64,000 bases of DNA, taken from Methylococcales symbiont of Iophon sp. n. MRB-2018 (GTDB lineage Bacteria > Pseudomonadota > Gammaproteobacteria > Methylococcales > Methylomonadaceae). Below the pieces are notes generated by a model that was not told the DNA's origin, made no database searches, and worked only from the letters and a program-made list of their open reading frames with translations. Positions within the stretch are counted from its first letter, which is position 1. Each line of letters opens with the position of its first letter. Made by a program: the position numbers and the translations under genes. Positions 1 through 9,737 of the stretch are shown piece after piece. The stretch is from assembly GCA_003666325.1 (NCBI GenBank), contig QPIL01000120.1:23170-87169 (forward strand), read 5' to 3'.

Positions 1-56
1 GTCTTTTTTGCCATATTCTGCGTTGTATAAAATGTTGTCTAGCTTGCTATGCGCAT
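1..56 (-). repeat. R3 repeat family, partial copy a
   Basis: The first 50 bases match the inner part of the R3 family seen near 30.5, 33.7 and 39.8 kb: the shared core reads CATATTCTGCGTTGTATAAA and then TGTCTAGCTTGC, in the orientation of copy c. The copy runs off the left edge of the window. It abuts a lone R2 end at 57-75. Seen directly by comparison inside the window; no coding role is apparent. Confidence 0.7.
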
Positions 57-75
57 AATTTATGCTGAGGTCTTT
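57..75. repeat. Lone R2 (MITE) terminal repeat
   Basis: The bases TTATGCTGAGGTCTT match the right end of the R2 element (copies at 2591, 14985 and 47179). No second end or internal R2 sequence is visible here, so this is a solo terminal repeat or an excision/deletion scar. It sits directly upstream of the ggt ribosome binding site and lengthens the computed ORF of that gene upstream of its real start. Confidence 0.6.
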
Positions 76-108
76 ATACCTTTAACCGTTAATACAGAGG
101 AAGGTGAT

Positions 109-1779
109 ATGTTTTTAAAATATGTAATACATTTTGTTTTAGTCTTTTTGTTAAATGTGAATGTATTTGCTTCTGAACAAACAAAAGCAGCCATTGCAAC
201 CGCACACCCCTTGGCAACCCAAGTAGGTTTTGAAATATTACAGCAAGGGGGTAATGCTTTTGATGCTGCGGTGGCTATCAGTGCTACTCTAGCTGTTGTT
301 GAGCCTTCTAGTTCTGGTTTGGGAGGTGGTGGGTTTTGGTTATTACATAGAGCCAGTGATGGTTTTGAAACCATGTTGGATGGTAGAGAAAAAGCACCTT
401 TAGCAGCACATCACGATATGTTTCTTGATAAACAAGGAGATATTATTAAAGACTTATCTAAAAATGGTGTATTAGCTGCTGGAATACCTGGCTTACCAGC
501 TGCTTTAGTGCATTTATCAGAAAAATATGGCGAGCTTTCACTTGCCCAATCATTAAAACCTGCAATTCACTATGCACAGAATGGCTTTATTATTGGTGAG
601 AAACATAGAAAACTATTAAGCCTTAGATTAGAAGTATTAAAAAAAAATATTCAGGCAACGCATATATTTCTCAACGACAATAAAGTTCCTAATAAGAAGT
701 CAGTTTTACGACAGGCTGATTTAGCAAATACATTAAAGCAAATAGCGCAATTTGGTAAAAAAGGTTTTTATGCTGGAATAGTTGCTAAACAGTTAATTGA
801 GGGTGTTAGTCATGCAGGTGGTATTTGGTCGCAACAAGATTTAGATGATTATCATGTTGTGGAAAGGGAGCCGATTAGAGGTGACTATAAAGGGATAAAA
901 ATAACCAGTGCGGCATTGCCTTCTTCGGGGGGTATTGTGTTAGTCGAGGCTTTAAATATTTTAGAAAAATATCCTCTGGATGAATTTAATGTAATCAGGC
1001 GAAAGCATATTATCAGCGAGGCACTGCGTAGAGCATATCATGATCGTGCTCTATATTTGGGGGACAATGATTTTGTTAAAGTACCAGTTAAACAGCTACT
1101 TAATAAAGATTATGCGGCTGGTTTAAGAGCCTCTATAAGAATGGATAAAGCAACCCCCAGTGATTATTTGTCAGCTTCTGTAGTAGCAAAAAGTAGAGGT
1201 AAAAACACCACCCATTTTTCAATTATAGACAGTAAAGGTAATAGGGTTGCTGCAACTTTAAGTGTGAATTATCCTTTTGGTTCTGGTTTTATAGCTACAG
1301 GCACGGGGGTTTTACTAAATAATGAAATGGATGACTTTGTCAGCAAAGTTGGGGAAATGAATGGTTATGGTTTGGTTGGTGGGGCGGCAAATGCTATTGA
1401 ACCAGGCAAGAGAATGCTCTCTAGCATGTCGCCGACCTTTATTGAGGATACTGATAGAGTGGGCGTGTTAGGTACACCGGGTGGTAGTCGAATAATTTCT
1501 ATGGTGCTATTAGCCATACTAGATTTTGCCAAAGGGAATGGTCCAGAGTCGTGGCTTTGGGAGCCTAGATTTCATCATCAATATATTCCTGATTTAATCC
1601 AGTATGAAAAGGGCGGATTAACAGAGCATGAAGTACACGGCCTGACTTTATTAGGACATCAGTTAAAAGAAGTTCAATATCGTTATGGCAATATGCAAGC
1701 GCTACAGTTTAATAAAACAGATAATAGCTATTCAGCTGTTTCAGACCCTAGGGGTGAAGGTACTGCACGGGTTCGATAA
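109..1779 (+). CDS. ggt: Gamma-glutamyltransferase (glutathione hydrolase)
   Basis: Secreted Ntn-hydrolase that removes the gamma-glutamyl group of glutathione and related peptides in the periplasm. The ORF track begins at 49, but ATG 109 is preferred: it follows AGAGGAAGG and opens directly into a signal peptide (MFLKYVIHFVLVFLLNVNVFA). Family signs are the N-terminal AxxHPLAT segment, the GLGGGGF loop, the autoprocessing and catalytic threonine in NTTHFS near residue 368, and the oxyanion-forming TPGGSR near residue 460. At about 556 residues it has normal family length with both subunits encoded. It is a single gene with no obvious operon partner; its upstream region is made of repeat fragments. 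The assignment is confident; the physiological substrate is not shown by sequence. Confidence 0.95.
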   Translation: MFLKYVIHFVLVFLLNVNVFASEQTKAAIATAHPLATQVGFEILQQGGNAFDAAVAISATLAVVEPSSSGLGGGGFWLLHRASDGFETMLDGREKAPLAAHHDMFLDKQGDIIKDLSKNGVLAAGIPGLPAALVHLSEKYGELSLAQSLKPAIHYAQNGFIIGEKHRKLLSLRLEVLKKNIQATHIFLNDNKVPNKKSVLRQADLANTLKQIAQFGKKGFYAGIVAKQLIEGVSHAGGIWSQQDLDDYHVVEREPIRGDYKGIKITSAALPSSGGIVLVEALNILEKYPLDEFNVIRRKHIISEALRRAYHDRALYLGDNDFVKVPVKQLLNKDYAAGLRASIRMDKATPSDYLSASVVAKSRGKNTTHFSIIDSKGNRVAATLSVNYPFGSGFIATGTGVLLNNEMDDFVSKVGEMNGYGLVGGAANAIEPGKRMLSSMSPTFIEDTDRVGVLGTPGGSRIISMVLLAILDFAKGNGPESWLWEPRFHHQYIPDLIQYEKGGLTEHEVHGLTLLGHQLKEVQYRYGNMQALQFNKTDNSYSAVSDPRGEGTARVR

Positions 1780-1904
1780 GTAAGTATCTAAGTGTATTAA
1801 ATACTGAAACCATTATAGCAAGCACTATTACTGAAGTGAGTATTTGGAATACAAATATGAACATATTTTCTTTTAAATGATATTACTTATTACTTTAGTA
1901 TCCC

Positions 1905-2612
1905 ATGACTTCTAAATTTGTTGATGTATGGTACGGCGATATTTTATTGGCTAAGGAAGATGAGCCTTATAGCGATAAATATTATTGGTCAGCGCTCAAT
2001 ACACAGGAAAGAGAGAAAGCAGAGACTTTTACACGGCAGTTATTACAAAAAAAATTCATAAAAACTAGAGCCAAGTTGAAGAGGATTTTAGCGGTCTATT
2101 TGCAAACTGACCCTCAAACACTTGTTCTTGAGTATACAGAATATGGAAAGCCATATATTAAACAGGATTGTGATATTTATTTTAATTTGTCACATAAGAA
2201 AAATAAGTTTGTCATTGCGGTCAGTAATATTGATGAATTAGGCATAGATATTGAATTATGCAAAGATAGAAAAAATATGTCGGGCATGGTCAAAAAGTGT
2301 TTCTCAGAAATAGAGTCGCACTTTTGGTCATCCTTAGCTGTAGAGCAACAAACATATATGTTTTACCGGTTTTGGGTTAGGAAAGAAGCCTTTGTCAAAG
2401 CCGTAGGGCGCGGTATTGCACTAGGGTTAAATCAATGTGTAGTTGACTCAAATAAGCAATCTGGTTTTATAAGTATTCCTTTCGCTTATGGGCAGCCAGA
2501 AGATTGGTCAATCATTGATGTTAAACTAGATGATGAAGACATCTGTGCTGTGGTATTAAAAACGACAGATAAATTTGAATTTAAACTAATGAGATCTCAG
2601 CATAACGCATGA
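1905..2612 (+). CDS. 4'-phosphopantetheinyl transferase, Sfp type
   Basis: Transfers the phosphopantetheine arm of CoA onto a serine of acyl or peptidyl carrier proteins. The Sfp/AcpT signature is present: FNLSHKKN, then GIDIEL near residue 117 (Mg-binding acidic residues) and FWVRKEAFVKAVGRGI near residue 158. At 235 residues it matches Sfp-type enzymes, not the short AcpS. No polyketide or peptide synthetase lies nearby, so the target carrier protein is unknown. The last codons (SQHNA and TGA) are encoded by the left end of an R2 element, so the native C-terminus has been replaced. The conserved core ends well before that point, so the enzyme is probably intact. The ribosome binding site is weak. 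Confidence 0.9.
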   Translation: MTSKFVDVWYGDILLAKEDEPYSDKYYWSALNTQEREKAETFTRQLLQKKFIKTRAKLKRILAVYLQTDPQTLVLEYTEYGKPYIKQDCDIYFNLSHKKNKFVIAVSNIDELGIDIELCKDRKNMSGMVKKCFSEIESHFWSSLAVEQQTYMFYRFWVRKEAFVKAVGRGIALGLNQCVVDSNKQSGFISIPFAYGQPEDWSIIDVKLDDEDICAVVLKTTDKFEFKLMRSQHNA

Positions 2613-2750
2613 ACGGATAAAAAAGGCTAGAAGTTTTCCAGTTTTCAGCCAAAATAACGTGCAATAGCTTACTATTACACTTGTATTTTGACTAAAACCT
2701 GAAAAATTCTATCGTTTTTTTTGTCCGTTCCAGAGTTATGCTGAGGTCTT
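2591..2750 (+). mobile_element. R2 MITE-like element, copy A
   Basis: A 160-bp non-coding element with imperfect terminal inverted repeats: left GAGATCTCAGCATAAC, right GTTATGCTGAGGTCTT. Internal parts are also near-inverted (ACGGATAAAAAAGGCTAGAAG against TCTATCGTTTTTTTTGTCCG), so the strand could fold into one long hairpin. Same orientation as copy C at 47179 and opposite to copy B at 14985. It starts inside the 3' end of the preceding phosphopantetheinyl transferase gene. No ORF or transposase is present, so it would need one in trans. Confidence 0.8.
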
Positions 2751-2880
2751 CTAATACCATTTTCAAAAATAAATGATAGCATCTAGCAGCCATTTATTAT
2801 AAAACAAGGGCAATGATAAAGCGATTTTCTACACTGCACTGCTTGTTTTTAATTTACTGATACCTGCCGAAAATTTTCAC

Positions 2881-3537
2881 TTACGAGCCGTTGAACTCGC
2901 CACTCATTAAACTAGCTATCGTTTTAAAAACAGCTGCAAACATCTCTCTCGTTAATCGTTTAGTTTGTACATTGTAGCGACTACAATGGTATGAATTTAC
3001 CAGCACTCTACCATCTGGCAATTGATGTTGTTTGTTATGTCCAAATTTAGCGGTATTTAGTTTTAATCGGTAGGCTTTTAATATGGCCTGATGAGCAATA
3101 GTGCCTAAAGCCATAATGACTGCATTCTGTGGAAGCATTTTTATTTCTTCAGCCAGAAAATAATTACAGTTATTGATTTCTGCTCCTGTTGGCTTATTTT
3201 GTGGTGGTAAACATTTGACTGCGTTTGTTATCCTACAGTTTTTTAATATTAGCCCATCATCTAATGCTTCAGAATGTTTTTTATTGCTATAGCCAAATTC
3301 AAATAATGTTGCATACAAAAGTAGCCCCGCATAATCACCCGTAAATGGTCGACCTGTTGCATTTGCTCCGTGCATACCGGGTGCCAACCCTACGATTAAA
3401 AGTTGCGCATTGCTATCTCCAAAAGGCGCTACAGGGCGTGCATGGTAGTCAGGGTGTTTTTGTTTAACTTCGCATAAGAAATTATCTAGTCTGGTACAGG
3501 TCTTACACTCTTGATTAAAAACTTGTTTTGAAAACAT
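2881..3537 (-). CDS. Uracil-DNA glycosylase, family 5 (UDGb-like)
   Basis: Removes uracil and some other deaminated bases from DNA. The active-site loop GLAPGMHGANATGRPFTGDY near residues 51-70 is the family 5 form, in which the usual catalytic Asp/Asn is absent. The C-terminal DNA-intercalation motif reads SYHCSRYNVQTKRLT in place of the common HPS form. Cysteines near the N-terminus (CKTC and following), together with others, fit the 4Fe-4S cluster of this family. At 218 residues it has typical length. It stands alone, read towards the R2 copy and with its own upstream gap. Family assignment is secure; the exact base preference is not visible from sequence. Confidence 0.88.
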   Translation of the reverse strand: MFSKQVFNQECKTCTRLDNFLCEVKQKHPDYHARPVAPFGDSNAQLLIVGLAPGMHGANATGRPFTGDYAGLLLYATLFEFGYSNKKHSEALDDGLILKNCRITNAVKCLPPQNKPTGAEINNCNYFLAEEIKMLPQNAVIMALGTIAHQAILKAYRLKLNTAKFGHNKQHQLPDGRVLVNSYHCSRYNVQTKRLTREMFAAVFKTIASLMSGEFNGS

Positions 3538-3630
3538 ATTGAACCATTTATTTCAGCTAATGTGGTTTGTAAAAATCGTTTCAAAAATATGCACAGTAAT
3601 GAAAAATCACTTCCATTTTTCTTTGAACAT

Positions 3631-3655
3631 AAAAAAAGGCCTTTCGGCCTTTTTT
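3631..3655 (-). terminator. Rho-independent terminator after pnp (bidirectional)
   Basis: AAAAAAAGGCC TTTC GGCCTTTTTT is a perfect hairpin with A and T tracts on both sides. It lies 18 bp beyond the pnp stop codon and can end the rimP-to-pnp transcript on the minus strand. It would also work for transcription from the other side. Confidence 0.9.
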
Positions 3656-3672
3656 ATGAAGGTAAAAAGAAT

Positions 3673-5754
3673 CTAGTCTTCTTTATCCACTTCTTTCATA
3701 CTCAATCTCACGCGACCTTGGCGATCAATTTCAAGCACTTTGACTTTAATTACGTCACCTTCGGATAATTTATCACTGACTTTTTCAACCCGCTCTTCTG
3801 AAATCTGAGAAATATGAACCAAGCCATCTTTACCAGGTAATATGGTTACAAAAGCACCAAAGTCCATCAATCTGGCAACTTTACCTTTGTAGATTTTACC
3901 GACTTCAACTTCAGCGGTAATTTCTTCCACAATACGCCTGGCTTCTTCACCCGCCGCTCTATCAACTGAGGCAATTTTCACAATACCATCATCAGTTAAA
4001 TCAATGCTAGCACCCGTTTGTTCAGTAATACCACGAATAGTCGCACCACCTTTACCAATTACTTCGCGTATTTTGCTAGGATCAATTTTAATAGTAATAA
4101 TACGAGGAGCAAAATCTGACATTTTTTCGCGTGTTGAAGACAGTGATTTGTTCATTTCACCTATGATAAACAATCGACCATGTTTGGCTTGTTCCAAAGC
4201 GGCTTTCATGATTTCAGCGGTAATACCGTCAATTTTAATATCCATTTGTAAGGCGGTGATTCCATTTTCAGAACCTGCCACTTTAAAATCCATATCCCCT
4301 AAATGATCTTCATCACCTAAAATATCAGAAAGTACAGCGAACTTATCGCCTTCTTTTATTAAGCCCATAGCAATACCTGCAACAGGTGCTTTAAGCGGTA
4401 CACCCGCATCCATTAAGGCAAGACTACTACCACAAACCGAAGCCATAGAACTTGAGCCATTTGACTCAGTGATTTCAGAAACAATACGAATCACATAAGG
4501 AAATTCTTCTAAGCTAGGTATTACCGCTGCAATACCCCGTTTAGCTAAACGACCATGCCCTATTTCACGACGTTTTGGAGAGCCTACGAAACCGGTTTCA
4601 CCTACACAATATGCAGGGAAATTGTAATGCAACATAAACGGTTCTTTATATTCGCCAGCGAGTGCATCAATAATTTGTGCATCACGTTCTGTACCTAAAG
4701 TTGCGACTACAATCGCTTGGGTCTCGCCTCTAGTAAACAACGCAGAACCATGTGTTCTTTCTAAGAAACCTGTTTTAACGCTGATAGGTCTTACTGTATC
4801 AAGGTCACGACCATCAATCCGTATTTTTTCTTCTAAAATTGAGTCACGAACAATTGTTTTTTCCAGATGCTCAATAATGTCTCTAATATCACTTTCTGCA
4901 TATTGCTCATCAGCGGTTAATTTTTCTACACAAGTTGCTCTCAAATCAGACAAAGTATCTTGTCTATTTAATTTTTCAGCAATTTTATAAGCGGCTTTAA
5001 TACCTGACTCGAGTTCTGCTTTAACTAAAGCAGATAAAGTTTCATCCGTTTCTGCTACAGTCCATTCCATTGCAGGTGTTGCAACTTCCAAAGCAAATTC
5101 TTTGATAGCCGTAATTGCACATTGCATTTGCTCGTGACCAAACAATACCGCACCTAACATGACTTCTTCAGATAATAAATCAGCTTCTGACTCAACCATC
5201 AATACAGCTTGCTCTGTACCAGCAACAACCAATTCTAACTGAGACTCTTTCATCTCTGTAGCATTTGGATTTAATAGGTATTCACCCTCTTTATAACCCA
5301 CACAAGCCGCAGCAATCGGGCCATTAAAAGGCAAACCAGATATAGCTAATGCAGCAGAAGCACCAATCAATGCTGGGATTTCTGTATCAACCTCTGGGTT
5401 TAATGAAATAACGGTTGCAACAATTTGTACTTCATTAGTATATCCATCAGGAAATAAAGGACGAATAGGTCTGTCTATTAAGCGACAAATTAATGTTTCT
5501 TTTTCTGTCGGGCGACCTTCACGCTTAAAAAATCCACCAGGTATTTTACCGGCAGCATAAGCTTTTTCTTGATAGTTTACGGTTAAAGGGAAAAAGTCAC
5601 CCCCTTTTGATTCTTTTTTACCGACAACAGCTACTAATATTGAAGTTCCTTCAACATTAATTAATACTGTACCACTGGCTTGACGAGCAATTTCTCCTGT
5701 TTCTATGGTTACAAGATGATCGCCGTATTGAAATTCTTTCCTGATGGGAGTCAC
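3673..5754 (-). CDS. pnp: Polynucleotide phosphorylase
   Basis: Processive 3'-5' phosphorolytic exoribonuclease and a core part of the RNA degradosome. Layout over 693 residues: first RNase PH domain (about 1-210), helical linker, second RNase PH domain (about 310-540) with the [10 protein letters not shown] segment, KH domain ([20 protein letters not shown] region near 555) and S1 domain ([20 protein letters not shown] near 620) to the end. The start is a GTG preceded by AAGGA. The C-terminus is short and lacks the long tail of some homologues. It is the last gene of the rimP-nusA-infB-rbfA-rpsO-pnp block. A strong hairpin in its leader suggests the RNase III/PNPase autocontrol known in E. 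coli. Confidence 0.97.
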   Translation of the reverse strand: MTPIRKEFQYGDHLVTIETGEIARQASGTVLINVEGTSILVAVVGKKESKGGDFFPLTVNYQEKAYAAGKIPGGFFKREGRPTEKETLICRLIDRPIRPLFPDGYTNEVQIVATVISLNPEVDTEIPALIGASAALAISGLPFNGPIAAACVGYKEGEYLLNPNATEMKESQLELVVAGTEQAVLMVESEADLLSEEVMLGAVLFGHEQMQCAITAIKEFALEVATPAMEWTVAETDETLSALVKAELESGIKAAYKIAEKLNRQDTLSDLRATCVEKLTADEQYAESDIRDIIEHLEKTIVRDSILEEKIRIDGRDLDTVRPISVKTGFLERTHGSALFTRGETQAIVVATLGTERDAQIIDALAGEYKEPFMLHYNFPAYCVGETGFVGSPKRREIGHGRLAKRGIAAVIPSLEEFPYVIRIVSEITESNGSSSMASVCGSSLALMDAGVPLKAPVAGIAMGLIKEGDKFAVLSDILGDEDHLGDMDFKVAGSENGITALQMDIKIDGITAEIMKAALEQAKHGRLFIIGEMNKSLSSTREKMSDFAPRIITIKIDPSKIREVIGKGGATIRGITEQTGASIDLTDDGIVKIASVDRAAGEEARRIVEEITAEVEVGKIYKGKVARLMDFGAFVTILPGKDGLVHISQISEERVEKVSDKLSEGDVIKVKVLEIDRQGRVRLSMKEVDKED

Positions 5755-5781
5755 TATTTAAGTCCTTAACATTAAGGTTAT

Positions 5782-5810
5782 AAATATGAAGACACTATGT
5801 CTTCATATTT
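5782..5810 (-). promoter_or_regulatory. Perfect 13-bp hairpin in the pnp leader
   Basis: AAATATGAAGACA, a 3-nt loop and TGTCTTCATATTT form a perfect stem 28 nt upstream of the pnp start. There is no T tract, so it is not a terminator. In E. coli the pnp leader forms a double-stranded RNase III target used in PNPase autoregulation; the same role here is inference from position. Confidence 0.6.
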
Positions 5811-5821
5811 GAAAATTATTC

Positions 5822-5963
5822 GTAACTACTCAACTTACCTTCTATTTTGTCCAATAGCCGCGTTGAAAGTGTGCATTTACACTTGTAAACTCCGCGCTTT
5901 CGCTTTGCTCTTGAGCAAAATAGAGAATAATCTAAGTAATTACGGAGTACGCTGAGTAGTTAC
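5822..5963. repeat. R4 inverted-repeat element between rpsO and pnp
   Basis: A 142-bp stretch bounded by GTAACTACTCA and its exact complement TGAGTAGTTAC. Further in lie TTCTATTTTG and CAAAATAGAG, also inverted, so the element could fold on itself. The structure is MITE-like, with no ORF. A related short palindrome is at 47388-47432. It separates two genes that are normally close together. Confidence 0.6.
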
Positions 5964-6016
5964 AATTATTCTAACAAAAAAGCTGCATAATCTTAAATTA
6001 AACACTTTTCTTTTTA

Positions 6017-6286
6017 TTACTTACGCAGTCCTAAACGCTCAATTAATGAGCGGTAACGGCCCATATCTTTCTTTTTTAAGTAATCCAGCAATTTACGACG
6101 CTTATTTACCATACGCAATAAACCACGTCGAGAGTGATTATCTTTTTTATGTTCTGCAAAATGTGGTGTTAAATGTGCAATGTGTGCCGTTAATAAGGCA
6201 ACTTGCACTTCGGGTGAACCGGTATCTGTATTAGATAAGCGATATTCTTCAACAACTGTTCTTTTCTGTTCTGCTATAAATGACAT
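6017..6286 (-). CDS. rpsO: 30S ribosomal protein S15
   Basis: Primary 16S rRNA-binding protein of the small-subunit platform. The 89 residues match the family length exactly and show the [15 protein letters not shown] segment and the [20 protein letters not shown] region, with the usual C-terminal [12 protein letters not shown]. It sits between rbfA and pnp as in most gammaproteobacteria, but the adjoining truB is absent. S15 autoregulates its mRNA in E. coli; no clear structure was worked out here. Confidence 0.98.
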   Translation of the reverse strand: MSFIAEQKRTVVEEYRLSNTDTGSPEVQVALLTAHIAHLTPHFAEHKKDNHSRRGLLRMVNKRRKLLDYLKKKDMGRYRSLIERLGLRK

Positions 6287-6597
6287 TTTAATCCCTATAG
6301 ATTAATTAAATTAATAAACCAAGACACTGGCTTACATGATGACATAGCTTCCACAATAGGGCGTAGAATACTATGTTTGTTGAAATTAGTTAAATCAGAC
6401 TTCATACTCTGAATACTTGAGTACAGATCTATTCAGATTAAATATTTTTTCGGCGTTAGTCTACCATCTAATAGTAATTTATTTAAACCTAAAATCTTGT
6501 TTACTATATATTCTCACTATGCCATGAGAAGTAACGGTTTATCCATATTGAGCAATATAGTATTTAGTCTTTAGTCTTTAGTCTTTTTAAAGCTTGG
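6287..6597. other. rpsO-rbfA gap where truB is normally found
   Basis: A 311-bp non-coding stretch. The common gammaproteobacterial order is rbfA-truB-rpsO, but no ORF resembling TruB (tRNA pseudouridine 55 synthase) is present. Apart from three heptamer units at its rbfA side, nothing recognisable was seen: AT-rich DNA with a few short inverted repeats, which may hold the rpsO promoter. Confidence 0.6.
6563..6583 (-). repeat. Short heptamer array (3 units of GACTAAA)
   Basis: Three exact copies of TTTAGTC on the plus strand (GACTAAA on the minus strand), 14 bp after the rbfA stop codon and in the sense direction of rbfA. It is the smallest member of the 7-bp repeat family found throughout the window. 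Confidence 0.85.
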
Positions 6598-6939
6598 CTA
6601 TTCATTAAGTAGCTCGGCTACTCTCATTCCCGTATCAAAGGAATCATCATAATAAAACCTGAATTCTGAAATATGTCTTAACCGCATTCTTTTTGCAACT
6701 TGATGGCGTAGGCTAGGCGCTAATTCATTCAATACACTCACATTCTCTTGCTTGCTTTGCTCATCACCATTCAACACAGTAATATATATTTTAGCTACAG
6801 CAAGATCTTTGGAGACAAGCACTTCATTGATTGTTATAAAGCCTAAGCGAGAATCATGGGTTTCCCGTTGTAAAACATAAGCCAATTCCTTTTGCATTTG
6901 CGAAGAGACACGCTCACTACGCCCATACTCGTTAGCCAT
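6598..6939 (-). CDS. rbfA: Ribosome-binding factor A
   Basis: Helps late maturation of the 30S subunit and 16S 5' end processing. The 113 residues carry the family pattern: RVSSQMQKELAYVLQRE at the N-terminus, the DLAVAKIYITVLNG strand and the RLRHISEFRFYYDDSFDTG C-terminal motif. The start ATG overlaps the infB stop by one base (TAATG), indicating translational coupling. A short heptamer array follows its stop codon. Confidence 0.96.
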   Translation of the reverse strand: MANEYGRSERVSSQMQKELAYVLQRETHDSRLGFITINEVLVSKDLAVAKIYITVLNGDEQSKQENVSVLNELAPSLRHQVAKRMRLRHISEFRFYYDDSFDTGMRVAELLNE

Positions 6940-9737
6940 TATTCTACAACTCGTTTTACTTCTACACGTTCGAATACTTCGATTTGATCATTATTTTTTA
7001 TATCGCTGTAATTCTTCACTCCGATACCACATTCCATGCCCATTTTAACTTCATTGACATCATCTTTAAAACGACGCAACGACTCTAACTGACCTTCATA
7101 AATCACTATATTATCGCGTAACACTCTGATCGGTAAATTACGTTTAACAAAGCCGTCAAGGACCATACACCCTGCAATAGCACCAAGTTTTGGAGATTTA
7201 AAGATGTCACGCACTTCGGCAAGACCCACAATTTTTTCCTGTATTTCTGGTGCCAACATGCCACCTATGGCTCTTTTAACTTCATCGATCGCTTCATAAA
7301 TAATGCTGTAATAATGTAAATCAATATTTTTTTCTTGAATTAATTTACGCGCAGTTGCATCAGCTCTTACATTAAAGCCCATCAAAATAGCGCCGGAAGC
7401 TAAAGCAAGATTAGCGTCGCCTTCATTAATACCCCCTACGCCACCATAAACACATTTAACGGTTACTTCATCATTCGATAATTTAATCAATGATTCTCTT
7501 AATGCTTCCAAACTACCCTGTACATCCGTTTTAAGCACAAGGTTTAATGCAGAAGTATCACCCGCTGCCATTTTGGAGAATACTTCATCCAATTTAGATG
7601 CTTGTTGTCTTGCATGTTTGAATGATCGTTTCCTATGCTCTCTATGCTCGGCCAATTCTTTTGCCGCCTTTTCATTTTGTGCAAAAATAAATTCATCACC
7701 TGCTTCAGGCGTTCCAGAAAGCCCTAAAATTTCTACGGGTGCCGACGGCCCAGCAGTAGAAATTGTATTACCATTTTCATCAAACATGGCTCTAATTCGA
7801 CCATACTCATGCCCACATAAGACAATTTGACCTTTCTCCAAGGTACCTCGCTGCACTAGAATAGTCGCCACAGGACCGCGTCCTCTATCTAATCTGGATT
7901 CTATGACAAAACCAGAAGCGACACCTTCTACAGGTGCTTGTAATTCCAGAATTTCAGTTTGTAAAATCAATGCTTCAATTAATTTATCAATACCTTCTCC
8001 TGATTTAGCAGACACTCTTAGAAATTGAGTATCTCCACCCCATTCTTCAGGAACCACTTCCAAAGCCGACATTTCTTGCATCACTTTATCTGGATTAGCT
8101 TCAAGCTTATCCATTTTATTGATAGCTACAATTAAAGGCACACCTGCCGCCCTTGCATGCTCAACAGCTTCTTTAGTTTGAGGCATCACACCATTATCGG
8201 CAGCGACAACAACAATAATAATATCGGTAACTTCTGCACCTCGTGCACGCATGGCTGTAAAAGCAGCATGTCCAGGCGTATCAAGAAAAGTTACATTGCC
8301 ATGATCAGTTTTAACTTGGTAAGCACCAATATGCTGAGTAATACCTCCAGCTTCACCCGATGCCACACGAGTCTCACGGATGTAATCCAGTAATGATGTT
8401 TTACCATGATCGACATGTCCCATAATAGTAACAATAGGCGCTCTAGGTGATGTTTCACGATCATCAGCTTCTTTCAGATCAACAACATCAGCCAACATTT
8501 CTTGTTCAAGATTATCATCACTTTGTAGAACAGGTTTATGCCCCATTTCTTCTACTAAAATGACTGCCGTTTCTTGATCAATGGTTTGGTTAATGGTTGC
8601 CATGACACCTAGTTTCATCAATTCCTTGATCACTTCACCGGCTTTAATGTTCATTTTTTGTGCTAATTCCGCAACGATCACTGTTTCAGGAATAGTCACA
8701 TCATGCACAATTGCCTCCACTGGTTTTTCAAACTGATGTTTAGCGTCCATCTCAGTGGCTAATTGAATTCTTTTTTGCTTTCCTTTTTTACCTTTTGCTT
8801 TCTTGCTTGCACCTGTTGGCATAGCTTGTCCTCTTCCAGGAGCAAGCCCTCTTTTTTGTACAGGAGCAGTGGGTTTATCTGAAATAGTTGCTTTGTTTTT
8901 ATTGGCTATAGATGCTATTTGTTTTTTTTTATGCAAAGTTTGCTGTTTTTTAGCTTCTGCCTGCTTTCTTACTTTCGCTGCATTTCTTTCTATAGATACT
9001 TCTAACCGTGCTTTCTTTTCTGTTTCTAGTTTTTTTGCTTTCTGTTCTTTTTCTGAAAGCTGAGGTTCTGCTGTTGCACTATCTTTTTCTTTATTATTTA
9101 CTCTATCGGCAACCGTTTTTGACCTTACTGAGCCATCCTTTTTATTCATTGCAATATTTTTTTTATTGCCATTACTCTGCTCAGGATTTGTTACAACTCC
9201 TTTTGTTGTTTTTGCTGCAATATTCTGTTTTACTTTAATTGCTTTTTTTTCGGCTGTTTCTATTTCTACAGTGTCTTTACGTTTTATTTCTTTTTGCGTT
9301 TCTCTGATACTTTTCTCGTGCTTTTTACGATCTTCTTCATCAGAGGCAATTTGTTGTTTCTGTTCTTCTAAGGCTTTTTTAGCGCGTTCAATTTCTTTTT
9401 GCTCTTCGCTTTTTTCTGTATCACTACGTTTGATATATGTCTTCTTTTTGCGCACCTCAATGTTGACTGTTTTTGTTGCTACACCGGGTGCTGTAGTTTG
9501 CTTAAGCTCTGTTACTTTACGTCTCTTTAACGTTATTTTATTAGGTGTCTCTTGTTCTTCCGTTTCGCTTTTACCATGTCTTTTACGCAAATAAGCTAAT
9601 AACTTAATTCTCTCATTATCTTCAATAAGATCGTCTTGTTCCGAAGCGGTTACGCCAGCTTCCTTTAGTTGCTCTATAAAGCGTTCCAAAGGAATGTTTA
9701 CCATTTCCGCTAATTCTTTAACTGTTTTATCACTCAT
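6939..9737 (-). CDS. infB: Translation initiation factor IF-2
   Basis: GTPase that delivers initiator fMet-tRNA to the ribosome. In order: an N-terminal IF2-N subdomain (residues 1-50), a long charged Lys/Glu/Ala-rich linker (about 60-330), a second IF2-N domain (about 350-410), then the GTPase with [17 protein letters not shown] and NKMD, followed by the beta-barrel and C-terminal fMet-tRNA-binding domains. At 932 residues it is at the long end of normal owing to the linker. Its start overlaps the nusA stop (ATGA) and its stop overlaps rbfA, so it is part of a tight operon beginning at rimP. Confidence 0.98.
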   Translation of the reverse strand: MSDKTVKELAEMVNIPLERFIEQLKEAGVTASEQDDLIEDNERIKLLAYLRKRHGKSETEEQETPNKITLKRRKVTELKQTTAPGVATKTVNIEVRKKKTYIKRSDTEKSEEQKEIERAKKALEEQKQQIASDEEDRKKHEKSIRETQKEIKRKDTVEIETAEKKAIKVKQNIAAKTTKGVVTNPEQSNGNKKNIAMNKKDGSVRSKTVADRVNNKEKDSATAEPQLSEKEQKAKKLETEKKARLEVSIERNAAKVRKQAEAKKQQTLHKKKQIASIANKNKATISDKPTAPVQKRGLAPGRGQAMPTGASKKAKGKKGKQKRIQLATEMDAKHQFEKPVEAIVHDVTIPETVIVAELAQKMNIKAGEVIKELMKLGVMATINQTIDQETAVILVEEMGHKPVLQSDDNLEQEMLADVVDLKEADDRETSPRAPIVTIMGHVDHGKTSLLDYIRETRVASGEAGGITQHIGAYQVKTDHGNVTFLDTPGHAAFTAMRARGAEVTDIIIVVVAADNGVMPQTKEAVEHARAAGVPLIVAINKMDKLEANPDKVMQEMSALEVVPEEWGGDTQFLRVSAKSGEGIDKLIEALILQTEILELQAPVEGVASGFVIESRLDRGRGPVATILVQRGTLEKGQIVLCGHEYGRIRAMFDENGNTISTAGPSAPVEILGLSGTPEAGDEFIFAQNEKAAKELAEHREHRKRSFKHARQQASKLDEVFSKMAAGDTSALNLVLKTDVQGSLEALRESLIKLSNDEVTVKCVYGGVGGINEGDANLALASGAILMGFNVRADATARKLIQEKNIDLHYYSIIYEAIDEVKRAIGGMLAPEIQEKIVGLAEVRDIFKSPKLGAIAGCMVLDGFVKRNLPIRVLRDNIVIYEGQLESLRRFKDDVNEVKMGMECGIGVKNYSDIKNNDQIEVFERVEVKRVVE

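Noticed and set aside
9008-9594. ORFs of 76-142 codons on the plus strand opposite infB
   Set aside because: They are antisense shadows of the low-complexity Lys/Glu linker of IF-2, with Ser/Phe/Leu-rich composition and no ribosome binding sites.
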